Below, piece after piece: positions 56,285-64,000 of a DNA stretch of 64,000 nt (its first letter is position 1; each line of letters begins with the position of its first letter). This DNA is from Paractinoplanes maris. GTDB lineage: Bacteria > Actinomycetota > Actinomycetes > Mycobacteriales > Micromonosporaceae. The stretch spans positions 930,001 through 994,000 of the forward strand of contig NZ_JALPVL010000001.1 of assembly GCF_023544465.1 (NCBI RefSeq). The letters run 5' to 3'. A program made the translations under genes and the position numbers. The notes beneath the pieces are model-generated. The model had not been told where the DNA came from, searched no databases, and worked only from the letters and a program-made list of their open reading frames with translations.

Positions 56285-56891
56285 CGTCGGAGTGTTCGTC
56301 TGTTTGCCGAAAGCGCAAACCTGGCCGACTCGCATTCCTCCCTGGGGGCCGAGCCCCCAGACCCCCACGTCACGGTGCTGACGGTCGTGGGTGGTCACGC
56401 TGGAAGGCCCTTCGGGCCGGGGGTGGGGGCCATTGGCGGCTGCGCCGCCTTGGCGATCACAACCCCAACGTGCGTCGGGTGCCCAGCTCTACATGAGTCG
56501 GCCGTTCAGACCGTATAAAGCCGTCCAGTCCTGTGTAAAACAGTCGTGCGGGAAGTAATAGCGACTGGGTCTTAGCTGTGGGCGTCACGGGACGTCTGGC
56601 CTGGTGCCCGGCGGGGGTCTGGTTTTTCAGAACAAGGACCCGTTGGGTTGGGGGCTCTCCGGGCGACGGCAGACGTGGCTCATCGTCAGTAGGGGCAGGA
56701 TGCAAGCCGCCTTTTGCTTGCGTCCTGCCCCTACTGACGATTCGCTTTCGGCTGACGACGGCCGGAGAGCCCCCAAGCCACCCACCGCAACCATCGCCAG
56801 GGAGCTCTCCAGCGATGGCCGGGGGTTCGGGGGCAGCGCCCCTGAGGGCTTCGGCCGGAAACCAGTTTCGCCCAGCGTCGTTGGGAAGCGC
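56285..56891. other. Palindrome-rich intergenic region
   Basis: 607 bp without a supported gene. It is full of small hairpins: CTGGGGGC-CGA-GCCCCCAG (56342-56360, possible tRNA terminator), GGCCC-TTC-GGGCC (56406-56418), GGCGGC-TGC-GCCGCC (56435-56449) and GGGGC-AGC-GCCCC (56830-56842), plus the large inverted repeat at 56648-56776. Open frames across it have no ribosome-binding site or recognisable sequence. The look is that of decayed repetitive DNA. Confidence 0.6.
56648..56776. repeat. 129-bp imperfect inverted repeat
   Basis: The outer arms TTGGGGGCTCTCCGG (56648-56662) and CCGGAGAGCCCCCAA (56762-56776) are exact complements. The inner arms at 56683-56707 and 56716-56740 form a 25-bp stem with one mismatched or wobble pair around an 8-nt loop. 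The segments between are not paired. It could be a MITE-like element or a structured RNA gene; I see no clear target duplication. Confidence 0.85.
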
Positions 56892-57002
56892 ATGAAGATC
56901 AAGTTGTACGTCGCGGTTGTGGCGCTCGTTCTGCTTCCGGCGCCGGCCGCGGCCGTGGTCTCGCTGGCCCCCGCAGCCGTCGCGAGCGCCTCGATCGGGT
57001 GA
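56892..57002 (+). CDS. 36-residue putative secreted peptide
   Basis: A small frame starting MKIKLYVAVVALVLLPAPAA. Two lysines, a hydrophobic core and A-x-A sites look like a bare signal peptide, with fewer than ten residues left after cleavage. GGGAAG lies just upstream of the ATG, a little close, and a strong hairpin (57008-57041) follows the stop. These features argue for expression. It may instead be a membrane peptide or a gene remnant. I do not recognise a family. Confidence 0.45.
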   Translation: MKIKLYVAVVALVLLPAPAAAVVSLAPAAVASASIG

Positions 57003-57007
57003 AAGCA

Positions 57008-57041
57008 GAGCCACCCGCCCGTAACGACGGGCGGGTGGCTC
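57008..57041. terminator. Hairpin terminator candidate
   Basis: GAGCCACCCGCCCGT and ACGGGCGGGTGGCTC are exact 15-bp complements around an AACG loop. No T-tract follows. It stands between the small peptide gene and the convergent rlmB and may serve both. Confidence 0.8.
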
Positions 57042-57062
57042 CAGGTCGCTGAGGAGTGCGGG

Positions 57063-58178
57063 CTAGCCGTACGTGCGGCGGCGGGACACCTCGGCCAGGG
57101 TCACGGCGGCGGCGACGCTGGCGTTCAGGGACTCGACGTCGGAGGCCATCGGGATGCTCACCCGCAGGTCGCACGTCTCGCCGACCAGGCGGGACAGGCC
57201 ACGACCCTCGGAGCCGACCACCACCAGCAGCGGGCCGATCGCGGCCTCGAGCTGGTAGAGGTCGGTCTCGCCGTCGGCGTCGAGGCCGATCGCGGTGAAA
57301 CCGGCCTGCTGCGCCGCCTTGATCGCGCGGGTCAGGTTGACCACCTGGGAGACCGGCACGCGGGCGGCCGCACCGGCGCTCGTGCGCCAGGCGGTCGCGG
57401 TGATGCCGGCCGCGCGGCGCTCGGTCATGAAGACGCCGTGGCCGCCGAACGCCGCGACGGAGCGGATGACCGCGCCGACGTTGCGCGGGTCGGTCACGCC
57501 GTCCAGCGCGACCAGCAGCGGGGCGGTCTGCTCGAGAGCGGCGGCGACCAGGTCGTCGTAGTTCTCGTAGGCGAACGGCGGCACCTGGAGGCCGATGCCC
57601 TGGTGCAGGACGCCGCCGGTCATCCGGTCGAGCTCGTTGCGGCTGATCTCGAGGATGGGGATGCCGCGGTCGCCCGCGGTGCGCACGATCTCGGCGACCC
57701 GCTCGTCGATGTCGATGCCCTGGGCCACATACAGCGCCGTGGCCGGCACCGCGGCGCGCAGCGCCTCGTTCACCGGGTTGCGGCCGAGCAGCAGCTCGGG
57801 ACCCTCCCGGGTGGGGTTGGAACGGCGTCCGGGGGCGATCCGCGGGCCGCCGCGACCGGGTGCCTTGCCGCGCTGGGCCGTCTGCCGCCCGTACGCGTTG
57901 CCGCCGGCCCGGCCCCAGGTGGTGTCCTTGCTGCCGGGGAGGCCGACCTTGGGCGCCCGGCCCTCGGCCGCCGCCGCACGGCGTTCCTTGTCCTGCTTGC
58001 GGGCGGTCTTGTCGGGCAGTTTCTCGGTGCCCGAGTATCCCTTGTGCCAGGGACGCTCGTCGGCGGGCAGGGTGCGCCCCTTGCCCTTGAGCCCGGAGCG
58101 GTTCTTGCCCCCGGACCCCATCGCGGCGCCCTTCTTGGCCACCGCCCGCTTGCTCGCGTTGCGCGAATTTCCTGGCAT
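57063..58178 (-). CDS. rlmB: 23S rRNA 2'-O-methyltransferase RlmB (SpoU/TrmH family)
   Basis: 371 residues. It is expected to methylate the 2'-OH of a 23S rRNA guanosine (G2251 in E. coli numbering). The first ~110 residues are a basic extension (GNSRNASKRAVAKKGAAMGSGGKNRSG), usual in actinobacteria. Then come the substrate-binding domain (ELLLGRNPVNEALRA) and the knotted methyltransferase with NVGAVIRSVAAFGGHGVFM, VVVGSEGRGLSRLV and SIPMASDVESLNASVAAAVTLAE, the three SPOUT motifs. The ATG overlaps the cysS stop (TGATG), so the pair is co-translated. Confidence 0.93.
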   Translation of the reverse strand: MPGNSRNASKRAVAKKGAAMGSGGKNRSGLKGKGRTLPADERPWHKGYSGTEKLPDKTARKQDKERRAAAAEGRAPKVGLPGSKDTTWGRAGGNAYGRQTAQRGKAPGRGGPRIAPGRRSNPTREGPELLLGRNPVNEALRAAVPATALYVAQGIDIDERVAEIVRTAGDRGIPILEISRNELDRMTGGVLHQGIGLQVPPFAYENYDDLVAAALEQTAPLLVALDGVTDPRNVGAVIRSVAAFGGHGVFMTERRAAGITATAWRTSAGAAARVPVSQVVNLTRAIKAAQQAGFTAIGLDADGETDLYQLEAAIGPLLVVVGSEGRGLSRLVGETCDLRVSIPMASDVESLNASVAAAVTLAEVSRRRTYG

Positions 58179-59593
58179 CAGTGCTGCTCTCCTACCGTCC
58201 AGCGCGGCCCGGCCGGAGTGTCCTCCACCTGAATTCCCGCGTTCTTGAGCTGGTCGCGGACCGAGTCGGCCGCCGCCCAGTCCTTGCGTGTGCGCGCCTG
58301 CGAGCGCTGCTCGAGCGCGAGTTTGACCAGTGAGTCGACCACCGGCTTGAGGTCGCTCTGGGGTGTGCCGCCGGTCCAGGCCTCGTCGAGCGGGTCGAGC
58401 CCGAGGACGCCCAGCATCGCCCGGACGGCGGTCACCGCCCCGCGAATGCCCGCCTCGTCGCCGGCCGCGAGCGCGGTGTTGCCCTCACGGATGCAGTCGT
58501 GCACGACGGCCAGGGCGGCCGACGTGTTGAGGTCGTCGTTCATCGCCTGGGCGAACGCCGGTGGCACGTCCTTGGGGCGGCCCGGGCCGACGACCTCGGC
58601 CGCCCGCTGCACGAAGCCCTCGATGCGCCGATAAGCCACCGCGGCCTCGCTCAGCGCCTCGTCGGAATAGTCGATGCGCGAGCGGTAGTGCGGCGAGGCG
58701 AGGTAATAGCGGAGCTCGACCGGGCGGATCCCCTGGGCCCGCACGGAGGCCAGGTCGACCACGTTGCCCAGCGACTTGCTCATCTTGGCGTCGCCCAGGT
58801 TGAGCAGCGCGTTGTGCACCCAGTAGCGCGCGAACCCGAGCCCGGCCGAGTGGGACTGGGCGATCTCGTTCTCGTGGTGGGGGAAAGTCAGGTCGAGCCC
58901 ACCGCCGTGGATGTCGAACTCGTCGCCGAGGTAGCGACGGGCCATCGCGGAGCACTCGATGTGCCAGCCCGGGCGGCCCTGACCCCACGGCGACGGCCAG
59001 GTGGCGTCGTCCGGCTCGTCGGACTTCTCGCCCTTCCACAGCGCGAAGTCGCGGTAGTCCCGCTTGTCGGGCTCGCCGCCGTTGCTCGGCGGGCGCATGT
59101 CGTCGGGATTCTGACCCGAGAGAGCGCCGTATTCCGGGTAGGACGTCACGTCGAAATACACGTCGCCGGAGCCACCGGCCGCGACATAGGCCCGGTCGCG
59201 GCGGATCAGCTCGGCGATCAGCTCGTGCATCTCGGGGATGTGCCCGGTGGCGAGCGGCTCGTAGGTCGGCGCCAGCACGTTGAGCTCGCGATAGTTGGCC
59301 TCGAGGACCAGCCTGTTCTCGTGGGCGATGGCCCAGAACGGGCGGCCCTGAGCCTGAGCCTTCTCGAGGATCTTGTCATCGACGTCGGTGACGTTACGGA
59401 TGAACGTGACCTCGTAGTTGGTGTGCCGCAGCCAGCGGCGCAACACGTCGTAGTTGATGCCGCCCCGGAGGTGGCCGATATGGGGAACGGACTGCACGGT
59501 GAGGCCGCACAGGTAGATACCGACCTTACCGGGAGTCATCGGGACGAAGTCCCGGACCGATCGGGTCGCGGTGTCATACAAGCGCAAACTCAC
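58178..59593 (-). CDS. cysS: Cysteinyl-tRNA synthetase
   Basis: 471 residues from the GTG at 59593, where TACCCT ends 6 nt upstream. It charges tRNA-Cys. The class I motifs are PHIGHLRGG (HIGH) and AKMSKSLGN (KMSKS). Zinc ligands include Cys in LCGLTVQ, Cys in IECSAMA and the His-Glu of [12 protein letters not shown]. The KMSKS and overall length separate it from the related mycothiol ligase MshC. It is the first gene of cysS-rlmB. Confidence 0.95.
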   Translation of the reverse strand: MSLRLYDTATRSVRDFVPMTPGKVGIYLCGLTVQSVPHIGHLRGGINYDVLRRWLRHTNYEVTFIRNVTDVDDKILEKAQAQGRPFWAIAHENRLVLEANYRELNVLAPTYEPLATGHIPEMHELIAELIRRDRAYVAAGGSGDVYFDVTSYPEYGALSGQNPDDMRPPSNGGEPDKRDYRDFALWKGEKSDEPDDATWPSPWGQGRPGWHIECSAMARRYLGDEFDIHGGGLDLTFPHHENEIAQSHSAGLGFARYWVHNALLNLGDAKMSKSLGNVVDLASVRAQGIRPVELRYYLASPHYRSRIDYSDEALSEAAVAYRRIEGFVQRAAEVVGPGRPKDVPPAFAQAMNDDLNTSAALAVVHDCIREGNTALAAGDEAGIRGAVTAVRAMLGVLGLDPLDEAWTGGTPQSDLKPVVDSLVKLALEQRSQARTRKDWAAADSVRDQLKNAGIQVEDTPAGPRWTVGEQH

Positions 59594-59599
59594 CTGCCA

Positions 59600-59605
59600 A
59601 GGGTA
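59600..59605 (-). promoter_or_regulatory. -10 hexamer TACCCT before cysS, leaderless-type
   Basis: Ends 6 nt before the cysS GTG; no ribosome-binding site lies between. Confidence 0.35.
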
Positions 59606-59665
59606 CCGGCCCGGCGATACCCGTTTACGCCCCGCCCGAGCGACCCGGGCGGGGCGCAAGATCGG

Positions 59666-61063
59666 TTACGGCCGGGTCATCCGCAGGACGTCGAGGGCCT
59701 CGTCGAGCTGCTGCTCGGTGAGCTTGCCGCTCTCCAGGTGGCCGCGCTCGACCACGACCTCGCGGATGGTGCGGTTCGAGGCGAGGGCGGTCTTGGCGAT
59801 CGCCGCGGCCTCGTCGTAGCCCAGGTAGCGGTTGAGCGGCGTGACGATCGAGGGAGACCCTTCCGCGTACGCCAGGGCGACCTCGACGTTCGGCTCGAGG
59901 CCGGCGACGCAGCGGTCGGCCAGCAGCCGCGCCGCGTTGGCCAGCAGGCGGATCGACTCGAGCAGGTTGCGCGCCATCACCGGGAGCATCACGTTGAGCT
60001 CGAAATCACCCTGCGAACCGGCGAACGAGACCGTGGTGTCGTTGCCCATGACCTGGGCGCAGACCTGGCGCACGGCCTCGGGCACCACCGGGTTCACCTT
60101 GCCCGGCATGATCGACGAGCCGGGCTGCAGGTCGGGCAGGCGCAGCTCACGCAGCCCGGCGCGCGGGCCGGAACCCATCCAGCGGATGTCGTTCACGATC
60201 TTGTAGAGCCCGACGGCGATCACCTTGAGCTGGCCGGACGCCTCGACCAGGGCGTCGCGGGCGCCCTGGGCCTCGAAGTGGTCGCGGGCCTCGGTGACCG
60301 GCAGGCCGGTGCTCTGCCGCAGCCGCTCGATCACCGCCGGGGCGAAGCCGGGCGGCGTGTTCACCCCGGTGCCCACGGCCGTGCCACCCAGCGGCAGCTC
60401 GGCCAGCCGCGGCAGCGTGGCGGTGAGCCGCTCGATGCCGTTGGCGACCTGTCGCGCGTACCCCGAGAACTCCTGACCCAGCGTCACCGGCGTGGCGTCC
60501 ATCAAATGCGTACGCCCGCTCTTGACCACCTCGGACCAGTCGCCGGCCTTGGTCAGCAGGGCCGCGCCCAGGTGCTCCAGGGCCGGGATCAGCTCGCTGG
60601 TCACCGCCTCGGTCGCGGCCAGGTGGATCGACGACGGGAAGACGTCGTTGCTGGACTGGGACGCGTTGACGTGGTCGTTGGGGTGCACCGGCCGGCCCAG
60701 CTCGCGGGAGGCCAGGGTGGCGATCACCTCGTTGGCGTTCATGTTGGACGACGTGCCCGACCCGGTCTGGAAGACGTCGATCGGGAACTGGTCGTCGTAG
60801 CCACCGTCGGCCACGTGCGCGGCGGCCTTGGCGATGGCCTGGGCCAGGTCGTCGTCGAGGACGCCGAGCGCCGCGTTCACCTGCGCGGCCGCCCCCTTGA
60901 TCTGAGCCAGCGCCTTGATGTGGGCGGGCTCGAGACCGCGCCCCGACAGGGGGAAGTTCTCGACGGCGCGCTGGGTCTGCGCCCGCCAGAGGGCGTCGGC
61001 CGGCACCCGGACCTCACCCATCGTGTCCTTCTCGATCCGGTACGCGCTCTCGTCAGTAGTCAC
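59666..61063 (-). CDS. fumC: Class II fumarate hydratase
   Basis: 465 residues from the GTG at 61063, which overlaps the stop of the AfsR-type gene (GTGA). It interconverts fumarate and malate in the citric acid cycle. Signatures: [55 protein letters not shown] and the fumarase family signature [12 protein letters not shown]. Length is normal. Overlap with a regulatory gene upstream is unusual for a housekeeping enzyme and may couple their translation. No other citric acid cycle gene is in the window. Confidence 0.96.
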   Translation of the reverse strand: MTTDESAYRIEKDTMGEVRVPADALWRAQTQRAVENFPLSGRGLEPAHIKALAQIKGAAAQVNAALGVLDDDLAQAIAKAAAHVADGGYDDQFPIDVFQTGSGTSSNMNANEVIATLASRELGRPVHPNDHVNASQSSNDVFPSSIHLAATEAVTSELIPALEHLGAALLTKAGDWSEVVKSGRTHLMDATPVTLGQEFSGYARQVANGIERLTATLPRLAELPLGGTAVGTGVNTPPGFAPAVIERLRQSTGLPVTEARDHFEAQGARDALVEASGQLKVIAVGLYKIVNDIRWMGSGPRAGLRELRLPDLQPGSSIMPGKVNPVVPEAVRQVCAQVMGNDTTVSFAGSQGDFELNVMLPVMARNLLESIRLLANAARLLADRCVAGLEPNVEVALAYAEGSPSIVTPLNRYLGYDEAAAIAKTALASNRTIREVVVERGHLESGKLTEQQLDEALDVLRMTRP

Positions 61064-64000
61064 CCGTCCATCGTCCCTCCGCGCGCACCAGATCGCAGAT
61101 GATCCCCGGCACCGAGAACGGCCAGGGACTTCTCGACGTCGCGCAGTTCCGGCGCCTCGAGGCCCGCCAAGCCGGCGGCGGCCTGCTCGAGCAGCCGCCG
61201 GGCCTCGGCCGGGTCGTGGTCGATGAGGGAGTCGCCCAGCCGGGCCTGGGCCACCGCGATCGGATGCGGCATGCGGGACTCGTAGGCCAACAGCAACGCC
61301 TGCCCGAACATGGCCCGGGCGCCCACGACGTCGCCGCTCAGCAGCAGCGTCGCGCCGAAGCCGCAGCGCAGTCGCGACTGTTGTTCCCGGCTGTTCAGCT
61401 GCCCGGCGAGCTCGATGGCGTGCCGATGACCGGCGATCGCGTCGGACAGCCGTCCCCCGGCGGCGAGGAGCAGCGCCAGCTCGTGTCGCGCCTCGGCCTC
61501 CCCGTGCAAATGGCCGGCCCGCTGCGTCAGGCGCAGCGCCACGCGGACCTGGCGGCACGCGACGGCCACGCCCACCTCGCCGATCCGATGCTTGATCACC
61601 GCGACGTTGAGCAGGGTGTCGGCGATCTTGGTGGGCTCCCGGATCTCCAGCTGCTCGAGCAGCCGCAGCCGGTGGTGGCGCAGAGCCTCCCGATAGTGGC
61701 CGAGGCGCTGATAGTTGTTCGCCAGCACGTTGAGCTCGTCGCGGCCGTGCTTCGCTGTGGCCATCCGGCGGACGGCGAGCGCGAGGTCGATGCTCTTCCG
61801 CCACCGGCCCGAGTCGCAATGCACGACGGACAGGTTGATCAGCGCCGAGGCCAGAGCGCTTCGGTCGTCCAGTTGCCGGCGCAACACGATGCACTGCTCC
61901 AGCAGCCGGGCCGCTTCGTCCATCTGTGACTTCCGGTAGTGCACCGAGGCCAGGTAGTTGAGCACGGTCGCGGTGGCCGCGCGGTCTCCCGTACGTTCGA
62001 GGACCTGCAGCGCACGCCGGTTCATCCGCAGGACGTCGTCCAGGTAGCCCCGCGTGAACAGATGACGCCACGCGGCCCGCGGCAGCTGCCAGGTGAAACG
62101 GGCCAGCTCGGGCTCCAGCGCGGCGGCATCGACGTAGTCACCCAGCCGCGGCTGCTCCCGTTCCAGCCGGGCGCTCGGATCGGCCACCGCCTCGAGCAGG
62201 TCGGGCCGGAGCGGGACGAGGCGGCCGACGTCCCGCTCGACCGCCTCGCGGTAGACCGTGAGGTTGGTCGCCGCCGCCGCGTTCAGCTGCTGGTCGAGCA
62301 GCCCGCGAAGGGCCTCGACGCGGGCGCCGGGGGGTAGCTCGGCGGCCAGCGCGGCCGCGTATTGCCGCAGCAGGTCGTGCAGCCGGTAGACCTCCGGCTC
62401 CGGCTCGTCGACCAGATGCACGTCGACCAGATCGTCCAGCAGGTCCTGCACCTCGGGCAGGGGCAGTCCGGTCAGGGCGGCCGCGGTGATCGCGTCGAAC
62501 TCGCCGGCCGGATTGAGCCCGAGCAGGCGGAAGACCCGGCGGGCGGGCGGCGGGAGTTGCTCGTACGACAGGGCGAAGGCGCCGGCCACGGATCTGTCCT
62601 CGGCCGCGAGCTCGGGCAGGGCCGACCCACCCAGCCGGCGGACCAGATCGGCGACCCGCCACCGCGGCCGATGCGCCAGCCGCGCACCGGCGAGCCGGAT
62701 GGCCAGCGGCAGACCGCCACAACGGCGTACCACTTCGGCGCCGGCCTCGGGCTCGGCCCAGACCCGCGCGCCGGCGATCCGGGCCAGCAGCGTGATCGCC
62801 TCGTCCGCGGAGAGCACGGAGAGGGACTCGGGGTGCACGCCGTCCAGGCCCAGCAGCCGGCGGCGCCCGGTGACCAGCGCGAGGCTGCCCGGCGCGGTCG
62901 GCAGCAGATCGGTCAGCTGGGCGCTCGAGGCGGCGTTGTCGAACAGCACGAGTGCCCGCCGCTGGGCCAGCTCGGTGCGCCACAGGCTGACCCGGTCGAC
63001 CAGGCCCGGCGGGATGCGGCCGGCCTCGATCCCGAGCTGGCCCAGCAGCACCAGCAGGGCCGCCGCGGGGTCGAGCGGCTGCTCCGCGTCGTGCCCGTGC
63101 AGGTCGACGAAGAGATGGGCGTCGGGATAGCGGTCGCCCAGCAGAGCGGACACGTGCAAAGCGAGCGTGGTCTTGCCGCTGCCGGCCATCCCGTCGATCA
63201 CCGCGACCACCGGCCTGCCGGCGCCGTCGTCGATCGCGCGGACCAGCCGGTGCACGACCCCGGCCCGGCCGGTGAAGTCGCCCACCGTACGGGGAAGGCA
63301 GCGGATCCGCGACGGAGCGGACGGGGGCCCGGTGGCGTCTCCGCTGAGCATGGCGGCCTGGAGGTCCCGCAGCTCCCGGCCCGGGTCGAGGCCCAGCTCG
63401 TCCCGCAGGACCGACCGGATACGACGGTATTCGGCGAGCGCGTCGGCCGGTCGCCCCGCGCTGTAGAGCGCCCGCATGAGCTGACCGCTCAGCTTCTCCT
63501 GCAGCGGGAACCGGTCGACCGCGGCGGACAGCTCGCCGATCAGGTCGCCCTCGTGCCCGGCCGCCAGTTCGAGCTCGGCCCAGCCCTCCAGCGCGGCGAC
63601 GTGCTGCTGGTCGAGGACGACGGCGGCCTGGCGTACGCCGTGGGCGTCGATACCCGCGGCGGTGTCGCCCCGCCACAGGTCGAGAGCCCGCCGGTACAAC
63701 GCCGGATCCTGATGCTCCCGGGCCCCGGCCACCAGCCGGGTGAACTCGGCGGCATCGAGCTCACCGGCGCCGGGGGTGAGGCAGTAGCCGGCCGGATCGC
63801 TGCGGATCGCGTCGGCGGGCAACGATCGCCGCAGCCGGGAGACGCAGGTCTGCAGCTGGCCGCGCGCGGTAGCCGGCGGGTCGGCGCCCCAGACCGCGTC
63901 GGCCAGCGTGCCGACACCGAGAACGCGCCCCGCGTGCAGCAGGAGCATGGCCAGCACGATGCGATCACGGCTGGCCGTGATGGCGACGTCCCGCCCGTCG
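61060..64000 (-). CDS. AfsR/SARP-family regulator (BTAD, NB-ARC, TPR), N terminus cut by window edge
   Basis: At least 979 residues; the start lies beyond 64000. The part seen begins in the winged-helix DNA-binding domain ([34 protein letters not shown]), then the BTAD domain (to ~230), an NB-ARC/STAND ATPase with [17 protein letters not shown] as Walker A and [15 protein letters not shown] as Walker B, and a TPR-like helical C terminus (~600-970). Such proteins activate antibiotic or other secondary-metabolite genes, but none is seen here. It overlaps fumC by four bases. Confidence 0.92.
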   Translation of the reverse strand, partial: DGRDVAITASRDRIVLAMLLLHAGRVLGVGTLADAVWGADPPATARGQLQTCVSRLRRSLPADAIRSDPAGYCLTPGAGELDAAEFTRLVAGAREHQDPALYRRALDLWRGDTAAGIDAHGVRQAAVVLDQQHVAALEGWAELELAAGHEGDLIGELSAAVDRFPLQEKLSGQLMRALYSAGRPADALAEYRRIRSVLRDELGLDPGRELRDLQAAMLSGDATGPPSAPSRIRCLPRTVGDFTGRAGVVHRLVRAIDDGAGRPVVAVIDGMAGSGKTTLALHVSALLGDRYPDAHLFVDLHGHDAEQPLDPAAALLVLLGQLGIEAGRIPPGLVDRVSLWRTELAQRRALVLFDNAASSAQLTDLLPTAPGSLALVTGRRRLLGLDGVHPESLSVLSADEAITLLARIAGARVWAEPEAGAEVVRRCGGLPLAIRLAGARLAHRPRWRVADLVRRLGGSALPELAAEDRSVAGAFALSYEQLPPPARRVFRLLGLNPAGEFDAITAAALTGLPLPEVQDLLDDLVDVHLVDEPEPEVYRLHDLLRQYAAALAAELPPGARVEALRGLLDQQLNAAAATNLTVYREAVERDVGRLVPLRPDLLEAVADPSARLEREQPRLGDYVDAAALEPELARFTWQLPRAAWRHLFTRGYLDDVLRMNRRALQVLERTGDRAATATVLNYLASVHYRKSQMDEAARLLEQCIVLRRQLDDRSALASALINLSVVHCDSGRWRKSIDLALAVRRMATAKHGRDELNVLANNYQRLGHYREALRHHRLRLLEQLEIREPTKIADTLLNVAVIKHRIGEVGVAVACRQVRVALRLTQRAGHLHGEAEARHELALLLAAGGRLSDAIAGHRHAIELAGQLNSREQQSRLRCGFGATLLLSGDVVGARAMFGQALLLAYESRMPHPIAVAQARLGDSLIDHDPAEARRLLEQAAAGLAGLEAPELRDVEKSLAVLGAGDHLRSGARGGTMDG

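Noticed and set aside
56074-56373. N-terminal extension of MsiK
   Set aside because: The frame crosses the tRNA-Thr gene on the opposite strand; MATVTYD at 56073 is the family's usual start.

Overview
The window is high-GC actinobacterial DNA. The gene set (mycothiol synthase, GlnR, class E-type LAxTG surface protein, MsiK-type ATPase, SARP/AfsR regulator) and the protein sequences point to Micromonosporaceae, most likely Actinoplanes or a close relative; the genus is an inference. About 46 protein genes, one tRNA and several regulatory elements can be supported. I see no insertion sequence, prophage, CRISPR array or rRNA.

Layout. 1-7.2 kb: start of a Gfo/Idh/MocA oxidoreductase, a NUDIX hydrolase, the phosphate-uptake operon pstSCAB behind a PHO box, mshD and glnR. 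7.4-12.5 kb: a membrane protein, an LmeA-like protein, a cysteine-rich leader peptide ahead of sseA and a DUF1416 gene, an AI-2E exporter and a lone GroES-like gene. 12.5-24.6 kb: PrsW-type protease with a Gly-Tyr-Gln-Pro tail, FUSC protein, HD hydrolase, DUF4031, glpD, and a 1783-residue LAKTG-anchored surface protein. 24.6-34.9 kb: groEL with two CIRCE operators, small membrane and GNAT genes, thrC behind a SAM-I riboswitch, and an ABC permease with a hydrolase-ABC ATPase fusion. 35-48.3 kb: CDC48-like AAA ATPase, DUF3263, a second ABC pair, an amino-sugar operon (SIS, ROK, nagA) divergent from a DeoR regulator, PAP2 phosphatase, trypsin-like protease, DUF4032 and a secreted protein. 48.4-64 kb: subtilase, an Hsp70-like ATPase fused to a beta-propeller, msiK, tRNA-Thr, a palindrome-rich gap, rlmB, cysS, fumC and an AfsR-type regulator cut by the window edge.

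How they fit. Sulfur and one-carbon supply recurs: mycothiol (mshD), sulfane sulfur (sseA behind a cysteine-sensing leader), cysteinyl-tRNA (cysS) and SAM-controlled threonine synthase. Phosphate and nitrogen control sit together (PHO box, glnR). Envelope functions are prominent: large secreted proteins, two exporters, two proteases and an intramembrane protease.

The most unusual structure is a short repeat found between genes of two operons. Two 74-bp copies form a 59-codon mini-cistron that overlaps the pstC stop and the pstA start by four bases at each end. A shorter, diverged copy between the SIS and ROK genes supplies the first residues of the ROK kinase. About ten genes have a TANNNT hexamer 6-7 nt before the start codon, suggesting leaderless transcripts. 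All calls come from reading the sequence; no database search was run.
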